A DNA stretch of 64,000 nucleotides from CAYSPT01 sp964432985 (GTDB lineage Bacteria; Muiribacteriota; CAYSPT01), in NCBI GenBank assembly GCA_964432985.1, contig CAYSPT010000005.1, positions 65,438 to 129,437 on the forward strand. Reading direction: 5' to 3'. Below, piece by piece: positions 17,492 through 26,699 of the stretch (positions within the stretch are counted from its first letter, which is position 1; each line of letters begins with the position of its first letter). The translations under genes were made by a program, and so were the position numbers. The notes under the pieces were generated by a model. That model did not search any database. It was not told where the DNA came from and was given only the letters and a program-made list of their open reading frames with translations.

Positions 17492-18570
17492 TAGACGGAT
17501 TTCTCTCAATTGGAAACACGTTTTCTATTTCTATCGCGAGTATGCTCGGTATCGCTTTTCTGTCCACGTTGGTTTTTACTCCGGTTATGAGAAAGCTGGC
17601 TTTGATGTGGGGAATTTTCGATCATCCCAACAGACGTAAAATGCATTCCCGTCCTGTACCGTATTTCGGCGGAGTGGCCATGTTCTGCGGTTTTTTCCTG
17701 GCCCTGGCGCTTCTCGCCGGCTGGGACAACCATCTTACTGGTTTTGCTCTGGGGGCTTTGATCATGCTGGTGGTGGGAATGATCGATGATCTTATCAGTA
17801 TTTCACCGGTATTCAAACTGCTCGGGCAAACGGTGGCCGCTCTGGTAATGGTGTCTTTTGGGGTGAGAATCGAGTACATTTCAAATTTCCTCCGTGGGAC
17901 CGGTGTGATATACCTGGGTATCTGGAGTATCCCGATTACCGTTTCCTGGCTGGTGATGGTCACTAACACGGTAAATCTGATTGATGGGCTGGATGGACTG
18001 GCTGCAGGTGTGTCTGTCATCGCCTCCGTTACGTTGCTCATAGTCGGAATACTGGATAATCAAGTTCCCTTGATTCTCCTGTTGACTGCCGGGCTGGCTG
18101 GCGCTTCAGGTGCTTTTCTTTTTTTTAACTTTTATCCCGCCTCTATTTTTATGGGAGATTCGGGCAGCCTGTTCCTGGGATTTTCCCTGGCCACGGTTGG
18201 TGTCATGGGCGCCCTGAAGGGAGCGACAATTGCCACGCTGGTTATTCCCGTCCTGGCTCTCGGCGTCCCTATTTACGACACGGCTCTGGCCATTTTCAGG
18301 CGCGGTGCGGCCGGCACGCAGGTTTTCAAGCCTGATAAGGAGCACTTTCACCATCGAATTATGGCGCTGGGATTCACGCAAACTCAGACAGTCCTATTTA
18401 TTTACGGCATCAGTGCCATCCTGGGCATGTGCGCGGTTTATCTGACCACAATCAACGATGCCAGCAGCTTGATAGTATTGACTTTTATAGGTTTGCTATT
18501 TATTATTGGAACTGATCAAATAACGCGCCGTATCAAGTATCGTCAGCGGCGTACCAGAGGAGATAGGTGA
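17488..18570 (+). CDS. Undecaprenyl-phosphate GlcNAc-1-phosphate transferase (WecA/TagO-like)
   Basis: This integral membrane enzyme family transfers a sugar-1-phosphate from a UDP-sugar to undecaprenyl phosphate, starting O-antigen, teichoic acid or other surface glycans. The 360 residues include about ten membrane helices and all family motifs: the DD pair at 100-101 (GMIDDL), NLIDGLDGLA at 163-172, FMGDSGS at 221-227 and HFHHR at 286-290. The GTG start overlaps the previous stop by 4 bases. The exact sugar cannot be read from the sequence; MraY is less likely because of the HFHHR loop. Confidence 0.9.
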   Translation: MIDGFLSIGNTFSISIASMLGIAFLSTLVFTPVMRKLALMWGIFDHPNRRKMHSRPVPYFGGVAMFCGFFLALALLAGWDNHLTGFALGALIMLVVGMIDDLISISPVFKLLGQTVAALVMVSFGVRIEYISNFLRGTGVIYLGIWSIPITVSWLVMVTNTVNLIDGLDGLAAGVSVIASVTLLIVGILDNQVPLILLLTAGLAGASGAFLFFNFYPASIFMGDSGSLFLGFSLATVGVMGALKGATIATLVIPVLALGVPIYDTALAIFRRGAAGTQVFKPDKEHFHHRIMALGFTQTQTVLFIYGISAILGMCAVYLTTINDASSLIVLTFIGLLFIIGTDQITRRIKYRQRRTRGDR

Positions 18571-19737
18571 ATGGATGCGCTCCAGGAAGATGTTTTAAAA
18601 AAGCTGGCTGCAGCATCATCACGCGGCCGTCTTTCCCATGCCTATCTTCTGGTGGGCCCGGCCAATAAATTGGACCTGGCCCTTTTCATGGCTCAAACGA
18701 TTTGCTGTACCGGCCAGGGAGATTACCCGTGTGGTGACTGCCGGTCATGCCGCAGAATACAGAGTTACAGCCATCCGGACGTTACCCTCTGGTTCTGGGA
18801 GCAAATTGGAAAACAGATAGATGAAGTCCGTCTTATCCAGAGTGAAGCAGCGCTCGCTCCCCGGGAAGCACCGCGGCGGATTTATATTCTGGCGGATGCT
18901 CACCGGATGAATTCGGCATCCGCTAACTGCCTTCTCAAAACACTGGAAGAAGCTCCCGGGCACGCCATGTTCATACTGATGGCTCCGAATGTTTTTACAC
19001 TGCTTCCCACTATCGTGTCCCGCTGTCAGAAACTGTATGTTCCCGAAATTGCCCGGGATATAGACGAAGCGGCGCCCTGGGATGGAGACACCGGTTCTTT
19101 ACAGCTTCTGTTTAAAAGTGAGTGCCGGGAGATAATGAAAATACTTATCGAACGCTGGCCGGTAGGACTGGGAGAACTGGAAGGAATGCTTGGCAGTTCC
19201 AGGGATGAAAGGCTTGAAAGAGAACGAAAGCTTCTGGTAGGCTTGTTTTCTTCGCTGCCGGACCAGGATCTTTTTACCCTGACCTGCTGGGCGGATTCGC
19301 TTTCCATGGCAATCCGGGAGCACGGAAAGTTTGTATCAGCTCTCCAGAACTGGGAGCTTGTCAACGAAGAGATCAACCGCCGGGATCTATCCGTGGATGA
19401 AATGATTAATGCTATTTCCAATGCCAGCCCCAAAAAAGAAAACCGGCGGGGCTCCAAGAAAGAAGCCCGGCGAAGCCCCATGAAAGAAGCCCGGCGAAGT
19501 CAACGGAGAGAAGTCGAGGAATTAATCCGTTTTTCGGGACATGTCGTCTCAGACAGGGTTCATAAAGGTTATCTGCCGGTTTCGAAAATGCAGAAATGGA
19601 TGGATTCCTTTACGGAAATCCGACAGTGGATCGCTCGGAATCTCGAAATAACACTCATCCTGGAAACATCGTTTTTCCGGCTGGCTAAAATATTCAAATT
19701 GGAGAACTCACGAACCATTCGGGTTCAGGGAGTATGA
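18571..19737 (+). CDS. holB: DNA polymerase III delta-prime subunit-like
   Basis: Delta-prime is part of the clamp loader. The N-terminal AAA+ fold has a degenerate P-loop (VGPANKLDL at 28-36, no GKT), as expected for delta-prime, a zinc module with cysteines at 46, 54, 57 and 60, and the ASANCLLKTLEEAP and SRCQ sensor blocks. Residues about 290-318 are a Lys/Arg-rich insertion containing two copies of KEARRSP(M)/KEARRSQ(R), from a 24-bp tandem repeat at 19458-19499. The ATG directly abuts the previous TGA. Followed by ricT, an association known in many bacteria. Confidence 0.85.
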   Translation: MDALQEDVLKKLAAASSRGRLSHAYLLVGPANKLDLALFMAQTICCTGQGDYPCGDCRSCRRIQSYSHPDVTLWFWEQIGKQIDEVRLIQSEAALAPREAPRRIYILADAHRMNSASANCLLKTLEEAPGHAMFILMAPNVFTLLPTIVSRCQKLYVPEIARDIDEAAPWDGDTGSLQLLFKSECREIMKILIERWPVGLGELEGMLGSSRDERLERERKLLVGLFSSLPDQDLFTLTCWADSLSMAIREHGKFVSALQNWELVNEEINRRDLSVDEMINAISNASPKKENRRGSKKEARRSPMKEARRSQRREVEELIRFSGHVVSDRVHKGYLPVSKMQKWMDSFTEIRQWIARNLEITLILETSFFRLAKIFKLENSRTIRVQGV

Positions 19738-19739
19738 TT

Positions 19740-19812
19740 GCATACTAGTATAAAGGCATACTAGTATAAAGGCATACGAGTATAGCTACATACTTAGGGA
19801 GTATGTTCGCAT
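19740..19812 (+). repeat. Tandem palindromic 16-bp repeats between holB and ricT
   Basis: Two exact units GCATACTAGTATAAAG lie at 19740-19755 and 19756-19771, followed by variants at 19772-19787 and 19788 onwards. Each exact unit contains the perfect 10-bp palindrome ATACTAGTAT. At the end, CTTAGGGAGTATGTTCGCAT (19792-19811) resembles the holB end TTCAGGGAGTATGATTGCAT, so the holB tail is also duplicated and now supplies the GGGAG ahead of ricT. This could be an operator or a decayed duplication. Confidence 0.85.
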
Positions 19813-20617
19813 GATCAAGCTATTTGGTGTGAGATTTGAAACAGTAGGTAAAATCATTTTTTTCAGAGATCCCGGCCTCGATCTCAAGGTTGGAGATCCC
19901 TGTATAGTCAAGACGTTGAAAGGTGAAGAGTTCGGCCGGGTTGTGCTGGTGGGTGACGGTTCTTCTCTTGAAGATTACAACTTCATCGGAGAGCTTATGA
20001 GAAAAGCTAATGAGGATGACAAGTATCTGGAAAAGGAAAACCGTGAACTAGAAGCTGAAGCTTTTACCCAGGCGGAGAAAAGGATAGAAGAAATGAGACT
20101 TCCGATGAAGCTTCTCCGGGTAAAATATCTCTTTGATCGGAATCACATCATATTCTTTTTCCGGGCGGGTGAAAAAGTCGATTTTCGTGAACTGGTCAAA
20201 CACCTTTCGAAAAGACTAAAAGCACGAATTGAAATGCGACAAATCGGGGTTCGTGACGAGGCAAAAATGCTTGGCGGACTGGGATCATGCGGTAGAGAGA
20301 CATGCTGTTCCACGTTTCTCTGCGGCTTTGATTCTGTAGCAATAAAAATGGCCAAAGAACAAGGTTTGTCATTGAATCCGACCAAGATTTCCGGTCTGTG
20401 CGGCCGTCTCATGTGTTGTCTACGGTACGAAAACAATATGTACGTACAGACAAAAAGAGGATTGCCCAAGTTGAACAGTACAGTTAAAATAAATGGCCGG
20501 CTCGGGAAACTCCAGAGAGTTGACGTACTCAACGAGCAGGTAACGGTGTTGTTTGAAGAAGGGGAAAGGGAGACGTTTACTATTAACGACTTCTGTATAT
20601 TGCTGAGAGGTTCGTGA
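19811..20617 (+). CDS. ricT: PSP1-domain protein, RicT/YaaT-like
   Basis: RicT-family proteins carry a conserved Cys cluster; in Bacillus subtilis RicT joins RicA and RicF in a complex with Fe-S clusters that affects RNA processing and development. The 268-residue protein shows the PSP1 hallmarks: KVGDPCIVKTLKGEEFGRVV, LLRVKYLFDRNHIIFFF, the Cys blocks GSCGRETCCSTFL and GLCGRLMCCLRYE. It is of typical length. It lies between holB and lpxI, interrupting the lipid A genes. Confidence 0.93.
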   Translation: MIKLFGVRFETVGKIIFFRDPGLDLKVGDPCIVKTLKGEEFGRVVLVGDGSSLEDYNFIGELMRKANEDDKYLEKENRELEAEAFTQAEKRIEEMRLPMKLLRVKYLFDRNHIIFFFRAGEKVDFRELVKHLSKRLKARIEMRQIGVRDEAKMLGGLGSCGRETCCSTFLCGFDSVAIKMAKEQGLSLNPTKISGLCGRLMCCLRYENNMYVQTKRGLPKLNSTVKINGRLGKLQRVDVLNEQVTVLFEEGERETFTINDFCILLRGS

Positions 20618-20633
20618 AGGAGGTTTCATAACG

Positions 20634-21434
20634 GTGGGAAGGATCGGGCTGATCGCCGGGTATGGTAAGTTACCGATCGCCTTTGCACAAGCCGCTGCCA
20701 GACAGAGTATGGATGTGGTTGCGGTGGGGATCGTTGACGAAGCCAGTCCGGATCTGGAAAAGTATGTGGATAAACTTTACTGGATACCTGTTGGTAAGCT
20801 TAATGACATAATTGACACGTTTATCAAGGAGGGTGTGAAGGAGGTGGTCATGGCCGGCGCGATAACCAAGACGGTCATGTTCACCGGCATCGAGGTAGAT
20901 GAGAGGGTATTGAAAATCTTACGTTCTCTCGATGACCGAAACGACGACTCACTCCTGGTGGCAGTTGCCAATGAGCTGGCACTGGAGGGTATCATCGTCA
21001 GGGATTCAACCACGTATCTTGGTTGTCTGCTTCCTGAAGAGGGATGTTTAACCAGTAAAGTGCCAACAGATGTCGAGTGGTCTGATATCAAGTTCGGGAT
21101 GAAGATGGCTAAGTGTATTGGCGACCTGAATATCGGACAGACTGTTGTGGTCAAGGGTCTCGTTGTTCTGGCTGTGGAAGCCATTGAAGGAACAGACGAA
21201 GCCATCCGTCGAGGAGCAACACTCGGTGGCCCTGGAGTGATAGTGGCGAAAGTCACAAAACCGAAACAGGACCTGCGGTTTGACCTACCTGCTATTGGTG
21301 TTACCACGATAGAAGTCATGGCGGAATCAGGCGCCAGCGTACTGGCTATTGAATCGGGTAAAACCATTATCCTGGACCGTGAAGAGCTAATAGACCTGGC
21401 CAATTCTAGAGGAATATCGATTGTTGCCATGTGA
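20634..21434 (+). CDS. lpxI: UDP-2,3-diacylglucosamine pyrophosphatase LpxI
   Basis: LpxI hydrolyses UDP-2,3-diacylglucosamine to lipid X and UMP in lineages lacking LpxH. The 266 residues fit the family: N-terminal IGLIAGYGKLPIAFA, the EVVMAGAITK block, SLDDRNDDSLLVAVANEL, GVVVKGLVVLAVEAIEGTDEAIRR-like segment and the C-terminal GVTTIEVMAESGASVLAIE. GAAGGAGG precedes the GTG start. It is followed by a GnnA-like gene, lpxB and msbA, so the next two steps of lipid A assembly are adjacent. Confidence 0.93.
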   Translation: MGRIGLIAGYGKLPIAFAQAAARQSMDVVAVGIVDEASPDLEKYVDKLYWIPVGKLNDIIDTFIKEGVKEVVMAGAITKTVMFTGIEVDERVLKILRSLDDRNDDSLLVAVANELALEGIIVRDSTTYLGCLLPEEGCLTSKVPTDVEWSDIKFGMKMAKCIGDLNIGQTVVVKGLVVLAVEAIEGTDEAIRRGATLGGPGVIVAKVTKPKQDLRFDLPAIGVTTIEVMAESGASVLAIESGKTIILDREELIDLANSRGISIVAM

Positions 21435-21476
21435 TACAAGCACTTGGCAACGTTCTAAGGAGGCAAACACTAAGAA

Positions 21477-22409
21477 ATGGATGAAAAATTACGCGTAGGA
21501 GTTGTGGGTGTCGGTCACCTCGGACGACAACACTTGCGTGTTTACAATGAGATGCATGATATCGAGGTGGCTGGTCTGGCAGATGTTTCACAAGATGTAG
21601 TCAAGCAGTACACTGAGCAGTACGGGGTATTCGGGACTACCGATTACCGTGAACTCATCGGGAATGTCGATGCCGTGAGTGTTGTCGTTCCGACGGCCCT
21701 TCATCATCAAGTGGCGTCTGATTTTCTCGATGCTCAGGTTCAAGTACTGGTTGAGAAACCGGTTACCCGGACGCTTAAGGAAGCGGAAGATCTGCTGTCC
21801 CGTGCCCGCCAAAATGGCGTCATCATGCAAGTCGGACATGTTGAACGATTTAACAGTGCCGTTCTCATGGTAAAAAAGGATGTCAACAATCCTCGTTACA
21901 TCGAGTCTCAGAGGCTCGGTCCGTTCCCCGGGAGAAGCACTGATGTAGGGGTCGTTCTCGACCTCATGATTCACGATATTGATATAGTACTCTCTCTGGT
22001 TGATTCCCCTATCGAGAGAATTACCGCTATCGGAATACCGGTCATTTCCAAGTATGAAGATATTGCTAATGCTCACGTTCTTTTTAAAAACGGATGCATC
22101 GCAAATATCACCGCGAGCCGGATTACAAAAGAGCGGGTGAGAAAGCTCCGGATTTTCCAGGAGGAAAGGTATTACTCTCTCGATTACGCTAATCAGGAGT
22201 TTACCGTTCAACGCAAGACCGTTGACAACGAAATAGTCAGTGAACAGCCTGATGTACCCAAAAACGAGCCGCTCAAGCTGGAACTCATGCATTTCATTGA
22301 CTGTATACGCCAGGGGAAGAAGCCAATAGTCTCGGGAGAGCAGGGGCGTGACGCTCTGGAAATAGCCCTTCAGATTGTTGACCAGGTCAAAAAGGAGCAC
22401 GGCGAGTAG
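21477..22409 (+). CDS. Gfo/Idh/MocA-family oxidoreductase, possible GnnA
   Basis: The N-terminal Rossmann fold has the dinucleotide motif GVVGVGHLG at residues 8-16 and the family motif EKP at 93-95; the second domain has GHVERFN at 120-126 and a DLMIHDIDI helix with the expected catalytic His. The length of 310 suits the family. Its position between lpxI and lpxB resembles GnnA, which oxidises UDP-GlcNAc at C3 before GnnB transaminates it to make amide-linked (GlcN3N) lipid A. No gnnB aminotransferase is in the window, so the assignment rests on context. AAGGAGG precedes the ATG. Confidence 0.8.
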   Translation: MDEKLRVGVVGVGHLGRQHLRVYNEMHDIEVAGLADVSQDVVKQYTEQYGVFGTTDYRELIGNVDAVSVVVPTALHHQVASDFLDAQVQVLVEKPVTRTLKEAEDLLSRARQNGVIMQVGHVERFNSAVLMVKKDVNNPRYIESQRLGPFPGRSTDVGVVLDLMIHDIDIVLSLVDSPIERITAIGIPVISKYEDIANAHVLFKNGCIANITASRITKERVRKLRIFQEERYYSLDYANQEFTVQRKTVDNEIVSEQPDVPKNEPLKLELMHFIDCIRQGKKPIVSGEQGRDALEIALQIVDQVKKEHGE

Positions 22410-22417
22410 GAGTAAGA

Positions 22418-23611
22418 ATGAACACTTCTATAATGATGATCGCCGGTGAGGCTTCCGGAGATTTGCACGGTTCCCATCTGGCACGTCGCTTGAAGGAGTT
22501 GAGCCCGTCCGTGGCGCTGTTTGGTATTGGCGGAGGACTCATGAAACAGGCGGGCGTTGAGGTCATCAGTGATATTACCGATCGCGCTGTGATAGGATTT
22601 GTCGAGGCGATCAAGAATTTTCTCCCTCTCGGCAAACTGCTGGGAGATATCAAGCGCCTGGTCAAAGCACGGAAGCCGGATGTTGTTGTTCTCATAGATT
22701 ATTCGGGCTTTAATCTCAAGGTAGCCAGGTCTCTATCCGACCTGGGCGTTCCTCTTGTTTATTATTTTCCCCCGCAAATCTGGGCAAGCCGTTCGTACCG
22801 GGCCAAGGAAATTGCCCGAATCATTACCAAAGTCATCGCTGTGTTTCCCTTTGAAGTGGACATCTACCGTCGTGCCGGCGCGGATTTCGAATTTTTTGGT
22901 CACCCTCTCCTCGATGTTGTAGCGACCCGGTTGACACGCGCTGAAGCGCTCAAGCACTTCGAGTTGGAAAATACATCTCCCGTGATAGGGTTGCTGCCCG
23001 GCAGTCGTCATCATGAAATCGACCGTTTGCTGCCGCTGCTGCTTGACAGCGCTGAAATAATCTCTCAAACATTGCCGAATGCGCAGTTTGTCTTACCAGT
23101 AGCCAGTTCGGTTAATCGTGAAGAAGTCACCCGGTTGCTGCAAAAATCGAGACTGAAGGTCAGGATCATTGAAAACAACACCTATGACGCCATAAAAGTA
23201 TCCAATCTTGTACTGGTTGCTTCGGGTACCGCCACTCTGGAGGCGGCTATCCTGGGTACCCCCATGGTGATCGTTTACCGAACGTCTGTATTAACATGGA
23301 TGCTGGCCCGGTTTGTGGTGCGCGTTCCCTTTATCGGCCTGGCCAATATCGTGGCCGGGAAAGAAATCGTGCCCGAGTTTCTGCAAAACAGTGCTCGTCC
23401 CGAACTGGTGGCCAGGGAGGCGCTTGACATTCTGAATAATTCAGATCGCCTGGACAAAATGAAAGCTGACCTGGCAGAAGCAGTAAGAACACTGGGAAGT
23501 CCCGGCGCAATTGAATGTTCAGCCAGGACCATACTCGAGCTCAACAGCCGTGGCAGACAGGGCATTGAACAAGGATACCGTACTGCTGATCGGCAGGGAG
23601 CACTACATTGA
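22418..23611 (+). CDS. lpxB: Lipid-A-disaccharide synthase
   Basis: LpxB, a peripheral GT19 glycosyltransferase, joins lipid X to UDP-diacylglucosamine. The 397-residue protein keeps the canonical N-terminal IAGEASGDLHG (residues 9-19), FGIGGGLMKQAG, VVVLIDYSGFNLKVA, PPQIWAS, the LLPGSRHHEI nucleotide-sugar motif and LVLVASGTATLEAAI. It therefore looks like the authentic LpxB, in contrast to the diverged copy downstream. The stop overlaps the TTG start of msbA by 4 bases. Confidence 0.93.
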   Translation: MNTSIMMIAGEASGDLHGSHLARRLKELSPSVALFGIGGGLMKQAGVEVISDITDRAVIGFVEAIKNFLPLGKLLGDIKRLVKARKPDVVVLIDYSGFNLKVARSLSDLGVPLVYYFPPQIWASRSYRAKEIARIITKVIAVFPFEVDIYRRAGADFEFFGHPLLDVVATRLTRAEALKHFELENTSPVIGLLPGSRHHEIDRLLPLLLDSAEIISQTLPNAQFVLPVASSVNREEVTRLLQKSRLKVRIIENNTYDAIKVSNLVLVASGTATLEAAILGTPMVIVYRTSVLTWMLARFVVRVPFIGLANIVAGKEIVPEFLQNSARPELVAREALDILNNSDRLDKMKADLAEAVRTLGSPGAIECSARTILELNSRGRQGIEQGYRTADRQGALH

Positions 23612-25487
23612 GCATATACAGGAGAAGCTTTTCATATTTGAAACCGCATGCGTGGTGGATAGTGCTCGCCGTTTGCTGCTCTATAGGGGTAGCCGCCGGG
23701 GAAGCTGCTCCAGCGTATATTATCAAAAAGATATTCGAACAGGTGCTCAATGAAAAGGACACCTTTATGCTGGCGGTCATCGCGGTGGGCGTGGTAATCG
23801 TTATAGCTATTAAGGGAACGTTTTATTTCTTCCAGACATACAGCATGGCCTGGGTTGGGCAGCGGGTGGTTTTCGATATCCGCAACAATCTATACATGCA
23901 CCTGCAGCGTCTGTCGTTGAGTTTTTATGACAATAAGGAAACCGGCCAGATCATGTCGCGGGTTCTCAACGATGTAGGAATCCTGCAGACCATGCTTACA
24001 TTAATCACNNNNNNNNNNNNNNNNNNNNNNNNNNNNNNNNNNNNNNNNNNNNNNNNNNNNNNNNNNNNNNNNNNNNNNNNNNNNNNNNNNNNNNNNNNNN
24101 NNNNNNNNTGTCGCGGGTTCTCAACGATGTAGGAATCCTGCAGACCATGCTTACATTAATCACCCAGGTAGCCAAAGATTCAGTGTTGATCGTGTTTCTG
24201 CTTGGTTGGATTTTCTACATTCACTGGAAGTTGTCGTTACTGATATTCATTATCGTACCAGTAATCGGATTTGTCATTGCCACCTTCTCCAGGCGAATGA
24301 GAAAACTGGCGTACATGATCCAGGCCAAGGTAGGTGATATCACTTCAATAATACAGGAAACTATTTCCGGGATCAGGATTGTCAAATCGTTTACCGCGGA
24401 AGAATATGAAATTGACAGATTTGTCAAAAAGAACGAAGAGACGTTTCGGGCTACGATGAAGAACCAGAAGGTTTTCGCCCTCATTCTCCCGGTAGTCGAA
24501 GTTCTGAATACTACCGGGCTGGCGGTGATCCTGTGGTATGGCGGGAAAGAGGTCATTAAAGGTATTCTCTCCGGTCCTGAGTTAATCAGTTATCTGACAG
24601 CGCTGGGAATGATCTACAATCCTGTCAAACGTCTGACTCATGTTAACGCTGTTCTTCAGCAAGCCATGGCTTGCGCCAGCAGGATATTTGAAATTCTCGA
24701 CACGAATATAGATATTGAAGATAAACCTGAAGCCGTCGAGATAGACAGCATGCAGGGAAAAGTGTTTTTTGATGATGTGTCTTTTTCCTACAATCAGGGT
24801 GAAGAGGTGCTGTCCGATATCAATCTCGAAGTGCAAGAGGGGCTGACGGTTGCCATAGTGGGTTCCAGCGGCGCCGGTAAAACTACATTTGTCAACCTGA
24901 TTCCACGTTTTTATGAGATAGATAGTGGGAAAATTCTAGTGGATGGCAACGATGTCCGCGATCTAACCCTGAAATCTCTTCGGGGACATATCGGTATTGT
25001 TCCCCAGGAGACACTGCTCTTCAGCGGGACGGTGGCTGACAATATTTCTTACGGGAAGCAGAAAGCCACCCGGGAGGAGATCGTCACCGCCGCCAGGGCA
25101 GCCAATGCTCATGATTTCATCAGCGCCTTTCCCCACGGATATGAGACAGAGGTGGGAGAAAAGGGAGTGAAACTGTCCGGCGGTCAGCGTCAAAGGATAG
25201 CTATTGCCCGGGCTATATTGCGAGATCCCAGGATTCTTATTCTCGACGAGGCCACATCGTCTCTTGACTCGGAATCGGAATCTCTGGTTCAGGAAGCACT
25301 GGAGCGGTTGATGGAAGGGCGGACGACATTTGTCATCGCCCATCGGTTATCAACAATCAAGAAGTCTGATATGATTGTCGTTCTGGAGAGCGGGCGAGTA
25401 GCAGAAACCGGTACGCACACTGCTCTTTTAGAGCAAAAAGGCGTTTACCACGGCCTCTACCAGGTACAGTTCAAAGGAATGGTTTAA
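23608..25487 (+). CDS. msbA: Lipid A export ABC transporter MsbA, spanning an assembly gap
   Basis: MsbA flips lipid A core across the inner membrane. The N-terminal part (MSIYRRSFSYLKPHAWW) gives the first membrane helices; the ATPase half has VGSSGAGKTTFVNLIPRFYE, LSGGQRQRIAIARA, ILILDEATSSLDSESE and AHRLSTI. A 100-N run interrupts the gene, flanked by identical 55-bp copies (23954-24008 and 24109-24163). Removing the N run plus one copy (155 bp) restores one continuous frame of 574 residues, the usual size. The TTG start overlaps the lpxB stop. Position between two lpxB-type genes strongly supports MsbA over another exporter. Confidence 0.92.
24009..24108. other. Assembly gap (100 N) within msbA, 55-bp flanking overlap
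   Basis: The 55 bases before the gap are identical to the 55 bases after it. Collapsing them gives an intact in-frame msbA, so this is an overlapping contig join rather than missing sequence. Confidence 0.93.
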
Positions 25488-25490
25488 GTT

Positions 25491-26675
25491 ATGGGAAGCA
25501 GGGTTAAAAAAACGATAATGATCGTTGCCGGCGAGGTCTCGTCGGACATGTACGCTGCCGACCTGGCACAGAAAATTTGGGAGTTCTCCCCGGATGTGGA
25601 ATTGTGGGGAGTTGGCGGCAGCAAAATGGCTGCTGCCGGGGTTAAGCTCTTCTTCGAGACAGTGAATTGGGGAGCTATTGGGTTGCTGGAAGCGCTGAAA
25701 AAACTTCCCCGCCTTTTCCTTATTTACCGCAAGCTCAAGACCGTTCTTGAAAGAGAACGGCCCAACCTTTTGATACTGGTCGATTATCCCGGATTCAACA
25801 TGTTTCTCGTTCGCGCCGCTAAGAAAATAGGAATCCCGACTCTCTATTATATCCCGCCGTCAAAGTGGGCCAGCTGCGCTGATGATGTTCGAGAAGCGGC
25901 TTCGAAAATAACCAAGGTGGCGGCCCCGTATCTATGTACCGAAAAAATATATCAGGAAGCCGGCGCTGATGTGACATTCGTTGGACATCCGGTGGTAGAC
26001 CTGGTAAAACCTTCCCATTCACGGGAAGAAATACTAAAGGATCTTGGGCTTGAAACGGCGAGTTCTGTCATCTCTCTAATGCCTGGTAGCCGCCGAATTG
26101 AGATACGATATCTGCTACCAATAATGTTGAAGGCCGCCGCGAAAATTGCTCGCAAAAAACCCGGTGCTCGTTTTCTGGTTCCCGTCTCCAGGGGGGCCTG
26201 CGCGTCAATGGAACGGCTGCGAAGCTGGATCGAACTGTCGGTATCGAAAGCTCGAGATGAGTTCCCGGTTGAGCTGGTAATCGGGAAAACCTACGATTGT
26301 GTGTCGGTATCAGACCTGGTGGTGGTGTCATCCGGGACCGCGACGCTGGAGACATCGTTTATTGGAACCCCTATGGTGGTGGTGTACAAGGTGTCGTTGC
26401 TGACGGAGCTGATTGCCAGGTGCTGGAACAAGCTGCCCCCGCACTTTGCCATTCCGAATCTGCTCATGAATAAGCGGGTTGTACCTGAACTGATTCAGCG
26501 TGACCTGACTCCGCAGCGTTTGACATCTGAAGTTATGCGTCTATTGGACGATGAAACGGCCAGAATAAGCATGCTCGAAGCTTTTACTGAAATACGTACT
26601 ATGCTGGGAGCCAGCGGTGCATCCCGGAAAGTTGCCCGGTTGGCTTTGGATATGAGCGAATCTGGAAATGAGTGA
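25491..26675 (+). CDS. Second LpxB-like glycosyltransferase (GT19 family)
   Basis: The 394-residue protein aligns by eye with LpxB along its length: MIVAGEVSSDMYAADL, LWGVGGSKMAAAGV, LLILVDYPGFNMFL, PPSKWASCADD, LMPGSRRIEIRYLLP and LVVVSSGTATLETSF. It differs from the upstream lpxB at positions usually fixed, for example GEVSSD in place of GE(T/A)SGD. It starts 3 bases after the msbA stop. It may act on a different lipid acceptor or sugar, or be a second disaccharide synthase; the sequence does not decide. The paralogue pair brackets msbA. Confidence 0.85.
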   Translation: MGSRVKKTIMIVAGEVSSDMYAADLAQKIWEFSPDVELWGVGGSKMAAAGVKLFFETVNWGAIGLLEALKKLPRLFLIYRKLKTVLERERPNLLILVDYPGFNMFLVRAAKKIGIPTLYYIPPSKWASCADDVREAASKITKVAAPYLCTEKIYQEAGADVTFVGHPVVDLVKPSHSREEILKDLGLETASSVISLMPGSRRIEIRYLLPIMLKAAAKIARKKPGARFLVPVSRGACASMERLRSWIELSVSKARDEFPVELVIGKTYDCVSVSDLVVVSSGTATLETSFIGTPMVVVYKVSLLTELIARCWNKLPPHFAIPNLLMNKRVVPELIQRDLTPQRLTSEVMRLLDDETARISMLEAFTEIRTMLGASGASRKVARLALDMSESGNE

Positions 26676-26699
26676 AAAAGAAGGGAGTCAAGAATAACA

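Noticed and set aside
19738..19810. Insertion-sequence remnant
   Set aside because: No transposase fragment or long terminal inverted repeats; short palindromic tandem units explain the sequence.
23608..25487. Frameshifted or split msbA pseudogene
   Set aside because: Removing the N run and one 55-bp duplicate restores a single 574-residue frame.
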